A stretch of DNA of 64,000 bases, taken from assembly GCF_013369485.1 (NCBI RefSeq), contig NZ_JABWEB010000009.1, positions 124,001-188,000 on the forward strand, given 5' to 3'. The notes below the pieces were generated by a model that had not been told where the DNA came from, searched no databases, and worked only from the letters and a program-made list of their open reading frames with translations. This stretch comes from Massilia sp. BJB1822 (GTDB lineage: Bacteria > Pseudomonadota > Gammaproteobacteria > Burkholderiales > Burkholderiaceae_D). Positions 42,930 through 53,156 of this stretch are shown piece after piece. The position numbers were made by a program, and so were the translations under genes. Numbering within the stretch: the stretch's first letter is position 1; each line of letters starts with the position of its first letter.

Positions 42930-45821
42930 TCAGAAGTTGTAGCTGGCCGAAACCTTGAAGTAGCGGCCGTAGTTGTTGTGCAGGCTTTCGTTGTAGCCGG
43001 TCAGCGGCGCACCGACGCTGGTGCCTTCCTTCGGATCATACGGCGCGGCCTTGTCAAACAGGTTCTGGATGTTGAAGTTCAGCGTCAGGTTTTTGATACC
43101 GGTGTAGGTATAACCCAAGCCAACCGTGGTCCAGCTGTTGATCGAGCATTTCGGGAAATGCGCTTCATAGTTCGGCACCGAGGTGTCGCGGTCAGGCGCC
43201 GCATCGGTCGGCTTCGCAGTGCCGAAGTGGCAGAACGGCTGGTCATACTTGGTCTTGCCGTCATACACGCGCAGCAGCGATACCGGGCCGACGAAGTTGA
43301 CCGAGGCATTCACCGTGTGATCGCCCTTGCTCCAAGTGGTCGTGAAGCTGCTCTTCCAGCGCGGCAGGGCCAGGTCGCTGTCGACGTGCTGGTCGCGGCG
43401 GCGAGCGATGGAGCCCACCAGATTATGCGCGGCATCGCCTTCGCTCTGGACGATGCGGTAGGAATGCATGTAGGAAGCATTCACGGCGCTGCGCAGCGCA
43501 CCCCATTCGCCCATATTCAGGCGATGGCGCACTTCGATGTCCATGCCTTGCACTTCGACCGAGGCCTGGTTTTTCCATGGCAGGCGCACCATCAGCAGCG
43601 GGCCGGAGTTCGGTACCGGATTGCCGTTGGCATCCTTGACCCAGGTCAGCGGGCTGCTCTCGCGCACGACACCGGCTGGATTCGTCGCCTCATTGGCCAG
43701 CGCCTCGTCGGTGCTACCCAAGGCCACTTCGCCTTTTTTCGAGATCTGGTAGGCATCGAACAGCAGATCGATATTACTGGTCGGCGACAAAATCAGGCCC
43801 AGCGAGTAGCTCTTGGATTTTTCCGGCACCAGATCCGGGTTGGCGCCACCGGTGCCGGCCGCCGATTTCGAGCAGTCGGCATCGACCGCGCCTGGCTTCG
43901 GTGTCGTCCGGTCCAATTCGCAGCGCCGCGGATCCCATATCTCACTCTGGAAGAACTGGGCGCCACCCGGCGTCACCTGCACCAGGGCCGGTGCGCGGAA
44001 GCCCTTGGAGAAGGTGCTGCGCAGGGCAACCTTGTCGTTCAACGTCCATTTCGCGCCGACTTTCGGCACGAAGTTGGTCTTGATGCCAGGGTATTTATCG
44101 AGACGGCCAGCGAAGTCCATTTCGAAGTTTTTCAGGAAAGGCGTACGCAGCTCGACGAAGGCCGATTTGACGTCACGCTCGCCGTCGATGATGCTGTTGA
44201 CCAGGCCATAGATGTCGCCGCGCGACAGCACGTCGTCCGGCCTCAGCTTGATTTTCTCACGACGCACTTCGGCGCCGATGGCCAAGCCCATGGCGCCACC
44301 GCCCAGCTGGCCGAACTCGGTGCTGACCTTGCCATCCCACTGCAAGATCGAGGCGCGGTTATCGTTTGACACGTCGCGGCCCAGGGTTGGATCCTTGGAC
44401 AGCTCGGCCAGGGAGGTGCCGGCGTTGAGCTTGCGCAGGGTCGGCAGATACATCATGCCAAAATTGGTGTCCTTGCGTTTGGCCTGGTTCCACAGCACGC
44501 CCGATTCCCAATTCCAGGTGCCGAGCGTGCCTTCCACGCCCACCAGCAAGCGGGTATTGTCATTGATGTTGCGCGAACCGCCGCGCAGGTTTTCAAAACG
44601 GTAGGCCACCGAAGCGCGCGAATCCTTGAATGGATTGTCCGGGTGGCCGATCGGCAGCACGGTCTGGTAAGGCACGCCGATGCCGGCGGAAGTGAAGTTG
44701 GTGACGGGGCTGATGCTGATGGCAGATGGCGCGCCCGTGAAGTCACGCTCGGAACGCGAGTAAGCCACTTCCGCAAAAGCGCGCGTATTCTGGCCCAGCT
44801 TGAGCACGCCGCGGCTCATCACGCTGCTATCCTTGCCGTCGCCCATCGCCTCGCGGTAAGGTGTGGTGTCGAAGTTACAGAAGGTGCGGCCGATCCACAC
44901 ACTGGTTTTCGCCAGTCCCATGGCAGTGGAGCCGACCAGCTGCTGCGAGGGGTCGCAGTCCGGACGCGTAACCAGGTTGGTGGCAGCGTTCTTTTGCGTG
45001 GCGCTAAAGAAGTTGGAGCCGGGCGCCGTCTCGCGGTAGAAGGTCGGGTGCGAGGAGATGGTGCTGCCGTAAGGCGTGGCATAACGTCCGTTCAGGAAGC
45101 GGTATTTTTCCCACTCGATATCCTTAGCGTCGCTGCGCTTGACGCGGTCGCGCTTGGTCACGTCGGCGGTGACGAAAACGTTATAGCCGTCGGTGTCGAT
45201 ATCGCCCACGCCGTAGAAGGCATTGATGCCGCTGCGCTTGAAGTTGCCATCGTCGTTGGCGCCGGTGTGGGCCGAGATCTGGCCACCCTGGTAATTGGTC
45301 TTGGTGATGAAGTTGATCACGCCACCGATGGCATCGGAACCGTAGACGGCCGAAGCGCCATCCTTCAGCACCTCAACCCGCTCCAGGGCGGAGAGCGGAA
45401 TGGAATTCAGGTCATACAGGGTGGAGTTGCCATTGTTCGGGTCGGCGTACGCGGCCGGCGTCATGCGGCGGCCGTTCAGCAGGATCAGGGTCGAGGTGGA
45501 TGACAGGCCACGCAGGGACGCGGTAGACACGCCCGTGGCGAAATTGTTCTCGTTGGAGTCGAAGTTGCCATTGCCGCTGAGCGCCGGCACCTGCTTCAGC
45601 AATTCGGCGACGGTGGCGGCGCCACTGTCCTTAATGTCCTTGGACGTGATCACCTGGACCGGGGACGGCGCCTCGTTATTGGTGCGTTTCAGGTTCGAGC
45701 CGGTCACATACACGGTATGGATTTCGCCGCTCGGCGCTTGCTGCGCCATCGCCGTAGGCAGGTAGGAAAAAGCCAGGGCAACCGCCATGGCGCCTGGTTT
45801 CAAAATCAAGGTGCGCTTCAA
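42930..45821 (-). CDS. TonB-dependent outer membrane receptor 1
   Basis: 963 residues starting from TTG at 45821, the only start with a good site (GGGAG, 6-base spacer) and a full signal peptide (KRTLILKPGAMAVALAFSYLPTAMAQ). A TonB-box-like TVYVTGS follows at about 36-42, then the plug (VQVITSKDIKDSGAATVAELLKQVPAL; STLILLNGRRMTPAAYADP; ERVEVLKDGASAVYGSDAIGGVINFIT) and a 22-strand barrel ending in the terminal aromatic SASYNF. The substrate is unknown; similar large receptors import peptides or glycans. Most similar to the second receptor next to it. Confidence 0.93.
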   Translation of the reverse strand: MKRTLILKPGAMAVALAFSYLPTAMAQQAPSGEIHTVYVTGSNLKRTNNEAPSPVQVITSKDIKDSGAATVAELLKQVPALSGNGNFDSNENNFATGVSTASLRGLSSTSTLILLNGRRMTPAAYADPNNGNSTLYDLNSIPLSALERVEVLKDGASAVYGSDAIGGVINFITKTNYQGGQISAHTGANDDGNFKRSGINAFYGVGDIDTDGYNVFVTADVTKRDRVKRSDAKDIEWEKYRFLNGRYATPYGSTISSHPTFYRETAPGSNFFSATQKNAATNLVTRPDCDPSQQLVGSTAMGLAKTSVWIGRTFCNFDTTPYREAMGDGKDSSVMSRGVLKLGQNTRAFAEVAYSRSERDFTGAPSAISISPVTNFTSAGIGVPYQTVLPIGHPDNPFKDSRASVAYRFENLRGGSRNINDNTRLLVGVEGTLGTWNWESGVLWNQAKRKDTNFGMMYLPTLRKLNAGTSLAELSKDPTLGRDVSNDNRASILQWDGKVSTEFGQLGGGAMGLAIGAEVRREKIKLRPDDVLSRGDIYGLVNSIIDGERDVKSAFVELRTPFLKNFEMDFAGRLDKYPGIKTNFVPKVGAKWTLNDKVALRSTFSKGFRAPALVQVTPGGAQFFQSEIWDPRRCELDRTTPKPGAVDADCSKSAAGTGGANPDLVPEKSKSYSLGLILSPTSNIDLLFDAYQISKKGEVALGSTDEALANEATNPAGVVRESSPLTWVKDANGNPVPNSGPLLMVRLPWKNQASVEVQGMDIEVRHRLNMGEWGALRSAVNASYMHSYRIVQSEGDAAHNLVGSIARRRDQHVDSDLALPRWKSSFTTTWSKGDHTVNASVNFVGPVSLLRVYDGKTKYDQPFCHFGTAKPTDAAPDRDTSVPNYEAHFPKCSINSWTTVGLGYTYTGIKNLTLNFNIQNLFDKAAPYDPKEGTSVGAPLTGYNESLHNNYGRYFKVSASYNF

Positions 45822-45901
45822 AATAAACTCCCGGAATATTCTGTCTACGTTTCAAAAAATCAATTGCCATTGAGAGAAATATTTTCTACAACAGCGGTAA
45901 C

Positions 45902-45913
45902 AATTTCTCACAA
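45902..45913 (-). promoter_or_regulatory. Shared motif TTGTGAGAAATT upstream of receptor 1
   Basis: The 12-mer lies 81 bases before the TTG start. The identical 12-mer lies 84 bases before receptor 2. The 226-base gap 45822-46047 is otherwise AT-rich with no coding sequence. Confidence 0.45.
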
Positions 45914-45980
45914 GAACTTTTGCCAATCAATTAAATTGTTCTTTTTTGTAACAGAATATTGCGGATTGTTGTTTTCTTGC

Positions 45981-46034
45981 AAAAAAAATATACGCCGCCG
46001 GCGCGGGGCCGCGGGGCCGGCCCGCAGGCCGGCC
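45981..46034 (-). terminator. Probable terminator of TonB receptor gene 2
   Basis: On the minus strand GGCCGGCC, loop TGCG, GGCCGGCC, then a second GC-rich hairpin region and a run of eight T. The T-run is about 25 bases from the strongest stem, so the exact end is uncertain. Confidence 0.55.
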
Positions 46035-46047
46035 GCAACCAGTCTCC

Positions 46048-48945
46048 TTAGAAGGTGTAGTTCGCGCTCAGGTTGAAGTAGCGGCCATACGGGTTATGCA
46101 GGCCACTGAGGTAGCCGGACTGCGGTACGCCCGCATCGGTGCCTTGCAGCGGTGCATATGGGGCTTTCTTGTCGAACAAGTTCTGGATATTGAAGTTGAT
46201 CGACAGGTTGCGGAAGCCCGTGTACGTATAACCCAGGCCGACCGTGGTCCAGCTCTTGATCGCGCACTTCGGATAGAACTCCTCGTAGCGCGGCACAGTG
46301 GCGTCGCGGTCCGGATCAGCATCGGTATCCTTCGGCGTACCGTAGCCGCAGAACGGCTGCTCGTACTTGCGCTCGCCGTTCCAGACGCGCATCAGCGAGA
46401 TCGGGCCGACGTAGTTGACCGACAGGTTGACATTGTGGTCGCCCAGGGCCCAGTTGGTCGAGACCGTGGTCTTCCAGCGTGGCATGCGGGTCGACTGGCT
46501 CAGCGCCCAGTCGTAGGTGCCAGGCTCGGCGCCGGCCGAGTTGTGCTCAGGATCGCCCTTGAGCATGGCCACCTTGTACTTGTGGACGTAGGTCGAGGTC
46601 AGCTTGCTGGTCAGCGAACCCCAGCCGCCGAAGTTCTTGCGGTAGCGCAGATCCAGGTCCAGGCCGCTGACTTCGGTCGCGCCGCGGTTAATCCAGGGCT
46701 TTTTCACCATCAGCAGCGGACCGCTATTCGGGATCACGTTGCCGGCGGCGTCTTTCAGGAAGTTGGCTGGGTTGGTGTCGCGCACCACGTTGCCGGGATT
46801 CTTGTCTTCGTACTTCAGCGAATCGTCGGTCGTGCCCTGGGCCACCTCGTCGATCTTACGGATGCGGAACCAGTCGGCCGTGATGTCGAATTCACGGAAC
46901 GGGGTCCAGATCAGGCCCAGCGAATGGCTGCGCGAGGTTTCCGGTCCCAGCTCCGGATTGGCGCCGCTGGTGCCGGCGATGGATTTGGCGCAATCGACTT
47001 CGGTGGCGCCAGGACGCGGGGTCTTGCGGTCAGGCATGCAACGCTTCGGATCGTAGATGCCGCGCTGGAAGAACTGCGCGCCACCGGGCGTGACCTGGAC
47101 CAGGGCCGGGGCACGGAAGCCCTTGGCATAGCTGCCGCGCAGCGCAAAGCCATCGAACACCGTCCATTTCGCGCCGTATTTCGGCACGAAATTGGTCTTC
47201 ATGTCTTCGTACTTGTCGTAGCGGCCGGCGAAGTTCAGCTCGAAGTTTTTGAACAGCGGCGCGCGCAACTCGGCAAAGGCCGACTTCACGTCGCGCTCGC
47301 CGTCGATGACGGTATTGACCAGGCCACGGATGTCGCCACGGCCCACCATCGGATCCGGATCGAGCTTGATCTTCTCGCGGCGCACCTCGGCGCCCACGGC
47401 CAGGCCGATGCCGCCGCCCGGCAGCTGGAACTGCTTGAATTCCGTATTGGCCTTGACGTCCAGGTGCAGGATGGACGCCTTGTTGCGGGTCAGCGGGTCA
47501 TACGACAGGGTGGGGTCGGCGGCCACCTGGGCCAGCGGGGTGCCGCTGTTCAGCTTGCGCAAGGTCGGCAAGTAGAGGAAGCCATACAGCTGGTCCTTTT
47601 TCTTGGTCTCGTTCCACAGCAGGCCGGTTTCCCAGTTCCAGTCTGCCCAGCTGCCTTCCAGGCCGGTCAGCACACGGGTGTTGTCGTTGATGACCTTGCT
47701 GCCGCTGCGCATATCGGTGAAGCGGTAGACCATCGACGCGCGCGCGTTCGGGAAAGGATTGTCCGGGTGGCCCACTTCCAGAATGGTCTGGTAAGGCTCG
47801 GCCAGGCCGGTGGACGTGTAGTTGGTGATGCTGCCGGTGCTCAGCGTGGACTGGTTGTCCGTGTAGCGGCGCTCGGAACGCGCGTAGCCCAGTTCCACGA
47901 AGGCGCGGGTGTTCTCGCCCAGCTTGAACACGGCGCGGCCCATCACGTTGGCGTTCTCGCCGGCGCCCTGCTCTTCCAGGTTTTCCGAGGTGTCGTAGTT
48001 ACAGAATTTGCGGCCGATGAACACGCTCTGCGCCGACAGGCCCATCTGGGTGCTGCCCACCAGTTGCTGCGACGGGTCGCAGTTCAGGCGCACCACCAGG
48101 CGCTGGTCGGCCTGGGCCTGGGTCACGGCAAAGTTCTTCGAGCCGGGCGAGGTTTCGCGGTAGAAGATCGGCGAACCGGAGGTCGTGCTGCCATACGGCG
48201 TGGCGTAGCGGTTGTTCAGGATCTTGTACTGCTCGTACTCGATGTCTTTCACGTCCGAGCGCTTGACGCGGCTGCGCTTGGAGTAGTCGGCCGTGACGAA
48301 GACGTTGTAGCCGTCGGTATCGATGTCGCCGATGCCGTAGAAGCCGCTCACGCCGGAGTTCTTGAACTTGCCGTCGTCGTTGGCGCTGGTGCGGGCCGCC
48401 AGCTGGCCGCCCTGGTAATTGTTCTTGGTGATGAAGTTGATCACGCCGCCGATGGCGTCGGAGCCGTAGATGGCCGAGGCGCCGTCTTTCAGGATCTCGA
48501 CGCGGTCCAGGGCCGACAGCGGGATGTTATTCAAGTCGTACAGAGTCGAGTTGCCGGTGTTCGGGTCGGCATAGGCCGCCGGCGTCATGCGCCGGCCATT
48601 CAGCAGGATCAGCGTGGAGGTCGAGGTCAGGCCGCGCAGCGAGGCCGTGGCCACGCCGCTGGCGAAGGCGCCGCCCTTGGTGTCGAAGTTGGTATCGCTG
48701 CCCATGGCCGGCACTTTGCGCATCAGGTCGGCCACGCTGGTGACGCCGGCGTCCTTGATGTCCTGTTGGGTGATGACCTGGATCGGCAGCGCGCTTTCCT
48801 TGTCGGCGCGCTTCAGATTGGAACCCGTCACGTAGACGGTCTGGGTGTCATTGCCATGGGCCTGTTGGGCCATGGCGCCTGGTGCATACGTCAATGCCAT
48901 TGCCACGGCAAGGACGCTTGGTTTCAACGCAAGATTCCGTTTCAA
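46048..48945 (-). CDS. TonB-dependent outer membrane receptor 2
   Basis: 965 residues, also from a TTG start (48945) with a GGAG site 5 bases upstream. Signal peptide KRNLALKPSVLAVAMALTYAPGAMAQ, TVYVTGS box, plug with VQVITQQDIKDAGVTSVADLMRKVPAM and ERVEILKDG-like SALDRVEILKDGASAIYGSDAIGGV, barrel ending LSANYTF. It is a full-length paralogue of receptor 1 in tandem, each with its own terminator and promoter region. It is the gene nearest rpsJ in the insert. Substrate unknown. Confidence 0.93.
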   Translation of the reverse strand: MKRNLALKPSVLAVAMALTYAPGAMAQQAHGNDTQTVYVTGSNLKRADKESALPIQVITQQDIKDAGVTSVADLMRKVPAMGSDTNFDTKGGAFASGVATASLRGLTSTSTLILLNGRRMTPAAYADPNTGNSTLYDLNNIPLSALDRVEILKDGASAIYGSDAIGGVINFITKNNYQGGQLAARTSANDDGKFKNSGVSGFYGIGDIDTDGYNVFVTADYSKRSRVKRSDVKDIEYEQYKILNNRYATPYGSTTSGSPIFYRETSPGSKNFAVTQAQADQRLVVRLNCDPSQQLVGSTQMGLSAQSVFIGRKFCNYDTSENLEEQGAGENANVMGRAVFKLGENTRAFVELGYARSERRYTDNQSTLSTGSITNYTSTGLAEPYQTILEVGHPDNPFPNARASMVYRFTDMRSGSKVINDNTRVLTGLEGSWADWNWETGLLWNETKKKDQLYGFLYLPTLRKLNSGTPLAQVAADPTLSYDPLTRNKASILHLDVKANTEFKQFQLPGGGIGLAVGAEVRREKIKLDPDPMVGRGDIRGLVNTVIDGERDVKSAFAELRAPLFKNFELNFAGRYDKYEDMKTNFVPKYGAKWTVFDGFALRGSYAKGFRAPALVQVTPGGAQFFQRGIYDPKRCMPDRKTPRPGATEVDCAKSIAGTSGANPELGPETSRSHSLGLIWTPFREFDITADWFRIRKIDEVAQGTTDDSLKYEDKNPGNVVRDTNPANFLKDAAGNVIPNSGPLLMVKKPWINRGATEVSGLDLDLRYRKNFGGWGSLTSKLTSTYVHKYKVAMLKGDPEHNSAGAEPGTYDWALSQSTRMPRWKTTVSTNWALGDHNVNLSVNYVGPISLMRVWNGERKYEQPFCGYGTPKDTDADPDRDATVPRYEEFYPKCAIKSWTTVGLGYTYTGFRNLSINFNIQNLFDKKAPYAPLQGTDAGVPQSGYLSGLHNPYGRYFNLSANYTF

Positions 48946-49028
48946 GATGACTCCATTAATGCTTTATTTTTATACCTTGAACAGTTACCCCCAGCGGGTT
49001 AACTCCCTACTCCTGAATGAGTATTCTA

Positions 49029-49040
49029 AATTTCTCACAA
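49029..49040 (-). promoter_or_regulatory. Shared motif TTGTGAGAAATT upstream of receptor 2
   Basis: The same 12-mer as upstream of receptor 1, 84 bases before the start. A related TTGTGAAAA follows at 49071-49079. Confidence 0.45.
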
Positions 49041-49075
49041 TTCATTATTAATGAGCAATTAATTTGATATTTTTC

Positions 49076-49098
49076 ACAACTTGTAAAATGCAAGTTGT
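49076..49098. promoter_or_regulatory. Inverted repeat in the receptor 2 upstream region
   Basis: ACAACTTG-N7-CAAGTTGT, perfect 8-base arms, about 131-153 bases before the TTG start. Candidate operator or the border of the AT-rich promoter region. The space 48946-49172 holds no gene. Confidence 0.4.
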
Positions 49099-49172
49099 TG
49101 CTTTTTAATGAATATGAACTGGTTTTGCGGGATTTGGGAGCGGATATGCCCGTTTGCTGCGGCGCAGCGGCG

Positions 49173-49203
49173 AAAAAAAACGGCCCGCGCAAGGCGGGCC
49201 GTT
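49173..49203 (-). terminator. Strong terminator after rpsJ (end of the str operon)
   Basis: AACGGCCCGC, loop CTTGC on the minus strand, GCGGGCCGTT, then eight T. A second hairpin GGACGGC-GAA-GCCGTCC (49212-49228) lies between it and the rpsJ stop. It shows that transcription is meant to end after rpsJ and not to continue toward rplC. Confidence 0.93.
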
Positions 49204-49241
49204 CTCGGGGCGGACGGCGAAGCCGTCCAGCCGGAATGCGA

Positions 49242-49559
49242 TTACTGCAGTTTGATTTCGACGTCTACGCCGGCTGGCAGGTCCAGCTTCATCAGGGCGT
49301 CAACGGTCTTGTCGGTTGGATCCACGATGTCCATCAGGCGCTGGTGGGTGCGGATTTCGAACTGGTCGCGCGAAGTCTTGTTCACGTGCGGGGAACGCAG
49401 CACGTCGTAGCGCTGGATGCGGGTTGGCAGAGGCACTGGGCCTTTTACCACGGCGCCGGTGCGCTTAGCGGTGTCAACGATTTCCAGGGCGGACTGGTCG
49501 ATCAGCTTGTAGTCGAAAGCCTTCAGGCGGATGCGGATTTTTTGATTTGGGGTGGACAT
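49242..49559 (-). CDS. rpsJ: 30S ribosomal protein S10 (NusE)
   Basis: A 105-residue S10 (MSTPNQKIRIRLKAFDYKLIDQSALEIVDTAKRTGA; GPVPLPTRIQRYDVLRSPHVNKTSRDQFEIRTHQRL). It is a 30S head protein and, as NusE, a partner of NusB and NusG in antitermination. In most bacteria rplC follows directly. Here a terminator and an 18.8-kb accessory block follow instead. It lies 117 bases after tuf with a possible own promoter in between. Confidence 0.98.
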   Translation of the reverse strand: MSTPNQKIRIRLKAFDYKLIDQSALEIVDTAKRTGAVVKGPVPLPTRIQRYDVLRSPHVNKTSRDQFEIRTHQRLMDIVDPTDKTVDALMKLDLPAGVDVEIKLQ

Positions 49560-49621
49560 GCTAATTCCTTAAAGAACGAACCGGAAACTGTGAAGTTCCG
49601 GCAATGTATGTAAGAACTGCT

Positions 49622-49655
49622 AGCGGGCCGACATGATAGCACAGGCCGGCCCGCT
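49622..49655 (-). promoter_or_regulatory. Extended -10 promoter inside a hairpin, tuf-rpsJ gap
   Basis: On the minus strand AGCGGGCCG...CGGCCCGCT (9-base stem) encloses TGCTATCAT, an extended -10 element (-10 at 49633-49638). No T-run follows, so the hairpin is not a normal terminator. It could give rpsJ its own promoter. Confidence 0.35.
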
Positions 49656-49676
49656 TTTATCGCGCTAAGAAACTAA

Positions 49677-50867
<1,191 letters not shown>

Positions 50868-50943
50868 TTTAATTCTTCCTTAGAACTATGATTTAAGGTC
50901 TGTCCGGCCAGGAGGATCTCCCCCAGCCGGTCAATAAACAAGA

Positions 50944-53049
50944 TTACTTCGCTTTGGCGGTGACGATCGCGTCGATCACGTGCTTAGGCGCTTCGGAGTA
51001 GTGCTTGAATTCCATCGTGTAGGTTGCACGACCCTGGGTTGCGGAACGCAGCGAGGTCGAGTAACCGAACATTTCCGACAGCGGTACTTCGGCTTTGATG
51101 ATCTTGCCGCCACCGCCTGGGATTTCGTCCATGCCCTGCACCATACCACGGCGGGACGACAGGTCGCCCATCACGGTACCGGCGTAGTCTTCCGGCGTTT
51201 CCACTTCCACAGCCATCATCGGCTCCAGAATCACTGGCTGGGCCTTGCGGCAGCCGTCTTTGAAGGCCATCGAAGCAGCCATGCGGAACGCGTTTTCGTT
51301 CGAGTCCACATCGTGGTACGAACCGAAGAACAGGGTCACTTTCACGTCCACCACTGGGTAGCCGGCCAGAACACCGGTGTTCAGGGTTTCGCGCACACCC
51401 TTCTCAACTGCAGGGATGTATTCGCGAGGAACGGTACCGCCCTTGATCGCGTCGACGAACTCGAAGCCTTTGCCCGGTTCTTGCGGTTCGATCTTCAGCA
51501 CCACGTGACCGTACTGACCACGGCCGCCCGACTGCTTGACGAACTTGCCTTCGATCTCTTCGCAGGTCTTGCGAATGGTTTCACGGTAAGCCACCTGTGG
51601 TTTGCCGACGGTCGCTTCCACGCCGAATTCGCGCTTCATACGGTCAACGATAATTTCCAGGTGCAGCTCGCCCATACCACCGATGATGGTCTGGCCGGAT
51701 TCTTCGTCGGTCTTGACGCGGAACGATGGGTCTTCCTGAGCCAGACGGTTCAGGGCCAGGCCCATTTTTTCCTGGTCGGACTTGGTTTTCGGCTCAACGG
51801 CCTGCTGGATCACCGGCTCCGGGAACTCCATGCGTTCCAGGATGATCGGGGATGCTGGATCGCACAGGGTCTCGCCGGTGGTCACGTCTTTCAGGCCCAC
51901 GGCTGCGGCGATGTCGCCGGCGCGCACTTCTTTGATCTCTTCGCGCTGGTTAGCGTGCATCTGCAGAATACGGCCCAGACGCTCTTTACGGTTTTTCACC
52001 GAGTTCAGCACGGTGTCGCCGGAGTTGATGGCGCCCGAGTACACGCGGAAGAAGGCCAGCTGGCCGACGAACGGGTCGGTCATGATCTTGAAGGCCAGCG
52101 CCGAGAATTTCTCGTCGTCGGCGGCTTTACGGGAAGCTGGCTGCTCATCTTCGTCGGTGCCGTTGACCGGTGGGATGTCCACTGGGGATGGCAGGAACTC
52201 GATCACAGCGTCCAGCATCGCTTGCACGCCCTTGTTTTTGAACGCGGTACCGCACATCATCGGCACGATTTCGGAAGCGATGGTACGCTCGCGCAGTGCT
52301 TTCTTGATTTCGGCTTCGGACAGGTCGCCCTCTTCCAGGTACTTGTTCATCAGGTCTTCGGAAGCTTCAGCAGCCGCTTCAACCATCTTCTCGCGCCACT
52401 CGGCGGCGGACTCGGCCAGTTCGGCCGGGATGTCGCGGTAGTCGAATTTCATGCCCTGGGAAGCGTCGTCCCAGATAATGGCTTTCATCTTGACCAGGTC
52501 GATCACGCCCTTGAAGTTTTCTTCCGCGCCGATCGGGATCTGGATCAGGATCGGGTTGGCCTTCAGGCGGTTGCGCATCTGCTCGTACACTTTGAAGAAG
52601 TTGGCGCCGGTACGGTCCATCTTGTTCACGAAGGCCAGACGTGGCACTTTGTACTTGTTAGCCTGACGCCACACGGTTTCCGACTGAGGCTGCACGCCGC
52701 CCACTGCGCAGTAAACCATGCAAGCACCGTCCAGCACGCGCATCGAGCGCTCAACTTCAATGGTGAAGTCAACGTGGCCCGGGGTGTCGATGATGTTGAT
52801 GTGGTGTTCTGGGAAGTTGTTGGCCATGCCTTTCCAGAAGCAGGTGGTCGCCGCGGAGGTGATGGTAATGCCGCGCTCTTGTTCCTGCTCCATCCAGTCC
52901 ATGGTTGCTGCGCCGTCGTGCACTTCACCAATCTTGTGGTTCACGCCGGTGTAGAACAGCACGCGCTCGGTAGTGGTCGTCTTACCGGCGTCGATGTGAG
53001 CGGAGATACCGATGTTGCGGTAGCGCTCAATGGGGGTCTTGCGGGCCAT
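50944..53049 (-). CDS. fusA: Elongation factor G
   Basis: A 701-residue EF-G with AHIDAGKTTTTERVLFYTG (17-35), DTPGHVDF, NKMDRTGANF and the five-domain layout through domain IV (RGQYGHVVLKIEP) and V (RRGMVQGMDEIPGGG). It drives translocation and ribosome recycling. Lies 107 bases after rpsG; that gap contains a small GC hairpin. Confidence 0.98.
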   Translation of the reverse strand: MARKTPIERYRNIGISAHIDAGKTTTTERVLFYTGVNHKIGEVHDGAATMDWMEQEQERGITITSAATTCFWKGMANNFPEHHINIIDTPGHVDFTIEVERSMRVLDGACMVYCAVGGVQPQSETVWRQANKYKVPRLAFVNKMDRTGANFFKVYEQMRNRLKANPILIQIPIGAEENFKGVIDLVKMKAIIWDDASQGMKFDYRDIPAELAESAAEWREKMVEAAAEASEDLMNKYLEEGDLSEAEIKKALRERTIASEIVPMMCGTAFKNKGVQAMLDAVIEFLPSPVDIPPVNGTDEDEQPASRKAADDEKFSALAFKIMTDPFVGQLAFFRVYSGAINSGDTVLNSVKNRKERLGRILQMHANQREEIKEVRAGDIAAAVGLKDVTTGETLCDPASPIILERMEFPEPVIQQAVEPKTKSDQEKMGLALNRLAQEDPSFRVKTDEESGQTIIGGMGELHLEIIVDRMKREFGVEATVGKPQVAYRETIRKTCEEIEGKFVKQSGGRGQYGHVVLKIEPQEPGKGFEFVDAIKGGTVPREYIPAVEKGVRETLNTGVLAGYPVVDVKVTLFFGSYHDVDSNENAFRMAASMAFKDGCRKAQPVILEPMMAVEVETPEDYAGTVMGDLSSRRGMVQGMDEIPGGGGKIIKAEVPLSEMFGYSTSLRSATQGRATYTMEFKHYSEAPKHVIDAIVTAKAK

Positions 53050-53131
53050 AGTTAATCCTAAATCTTTTAATGGACAAAACCGAGCAGCATTTTTCGATCA
53101 AAAAATGTGCCCGGCTTGAACAACAGATAAG

Positions 53132-53150
53132 CGGCCGGCGCTGCCGGCCG
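53132..53150 (-). other. Hairpin in the rpsG-fusA gap
   Basis: CGGCCGGC, loop GCT, GCCGGCCG, six bases after the rpsG stop, without a T-run on the transcribed side. Possible processing or stability element. Confidence 0.5.
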
Positions 53151-53156
53151 AAGTTT

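Noticed and set aside
45833..45962. An inverted AATATTCTGT/ACAGAATATT pair flanking the receptor 1 upstream region
   Set aside because: Ten-base arms about 110 bases apart in AT-rich DNA may be chance; no other support was found.
46096..49002. A 968-codon plus-strand open frame opposite TonB receptor 2
   Set aside because: Antisense shadow of a clear receptor gene; composition is that of a reverse-complement frame and there is no ribosome binding site.
30425..49241. The insert as an integrated mobile element
   Set aside because: No integrase, transposase, att-like direct repeat or tRNA target is visible at either end, so the mechanism is left open.
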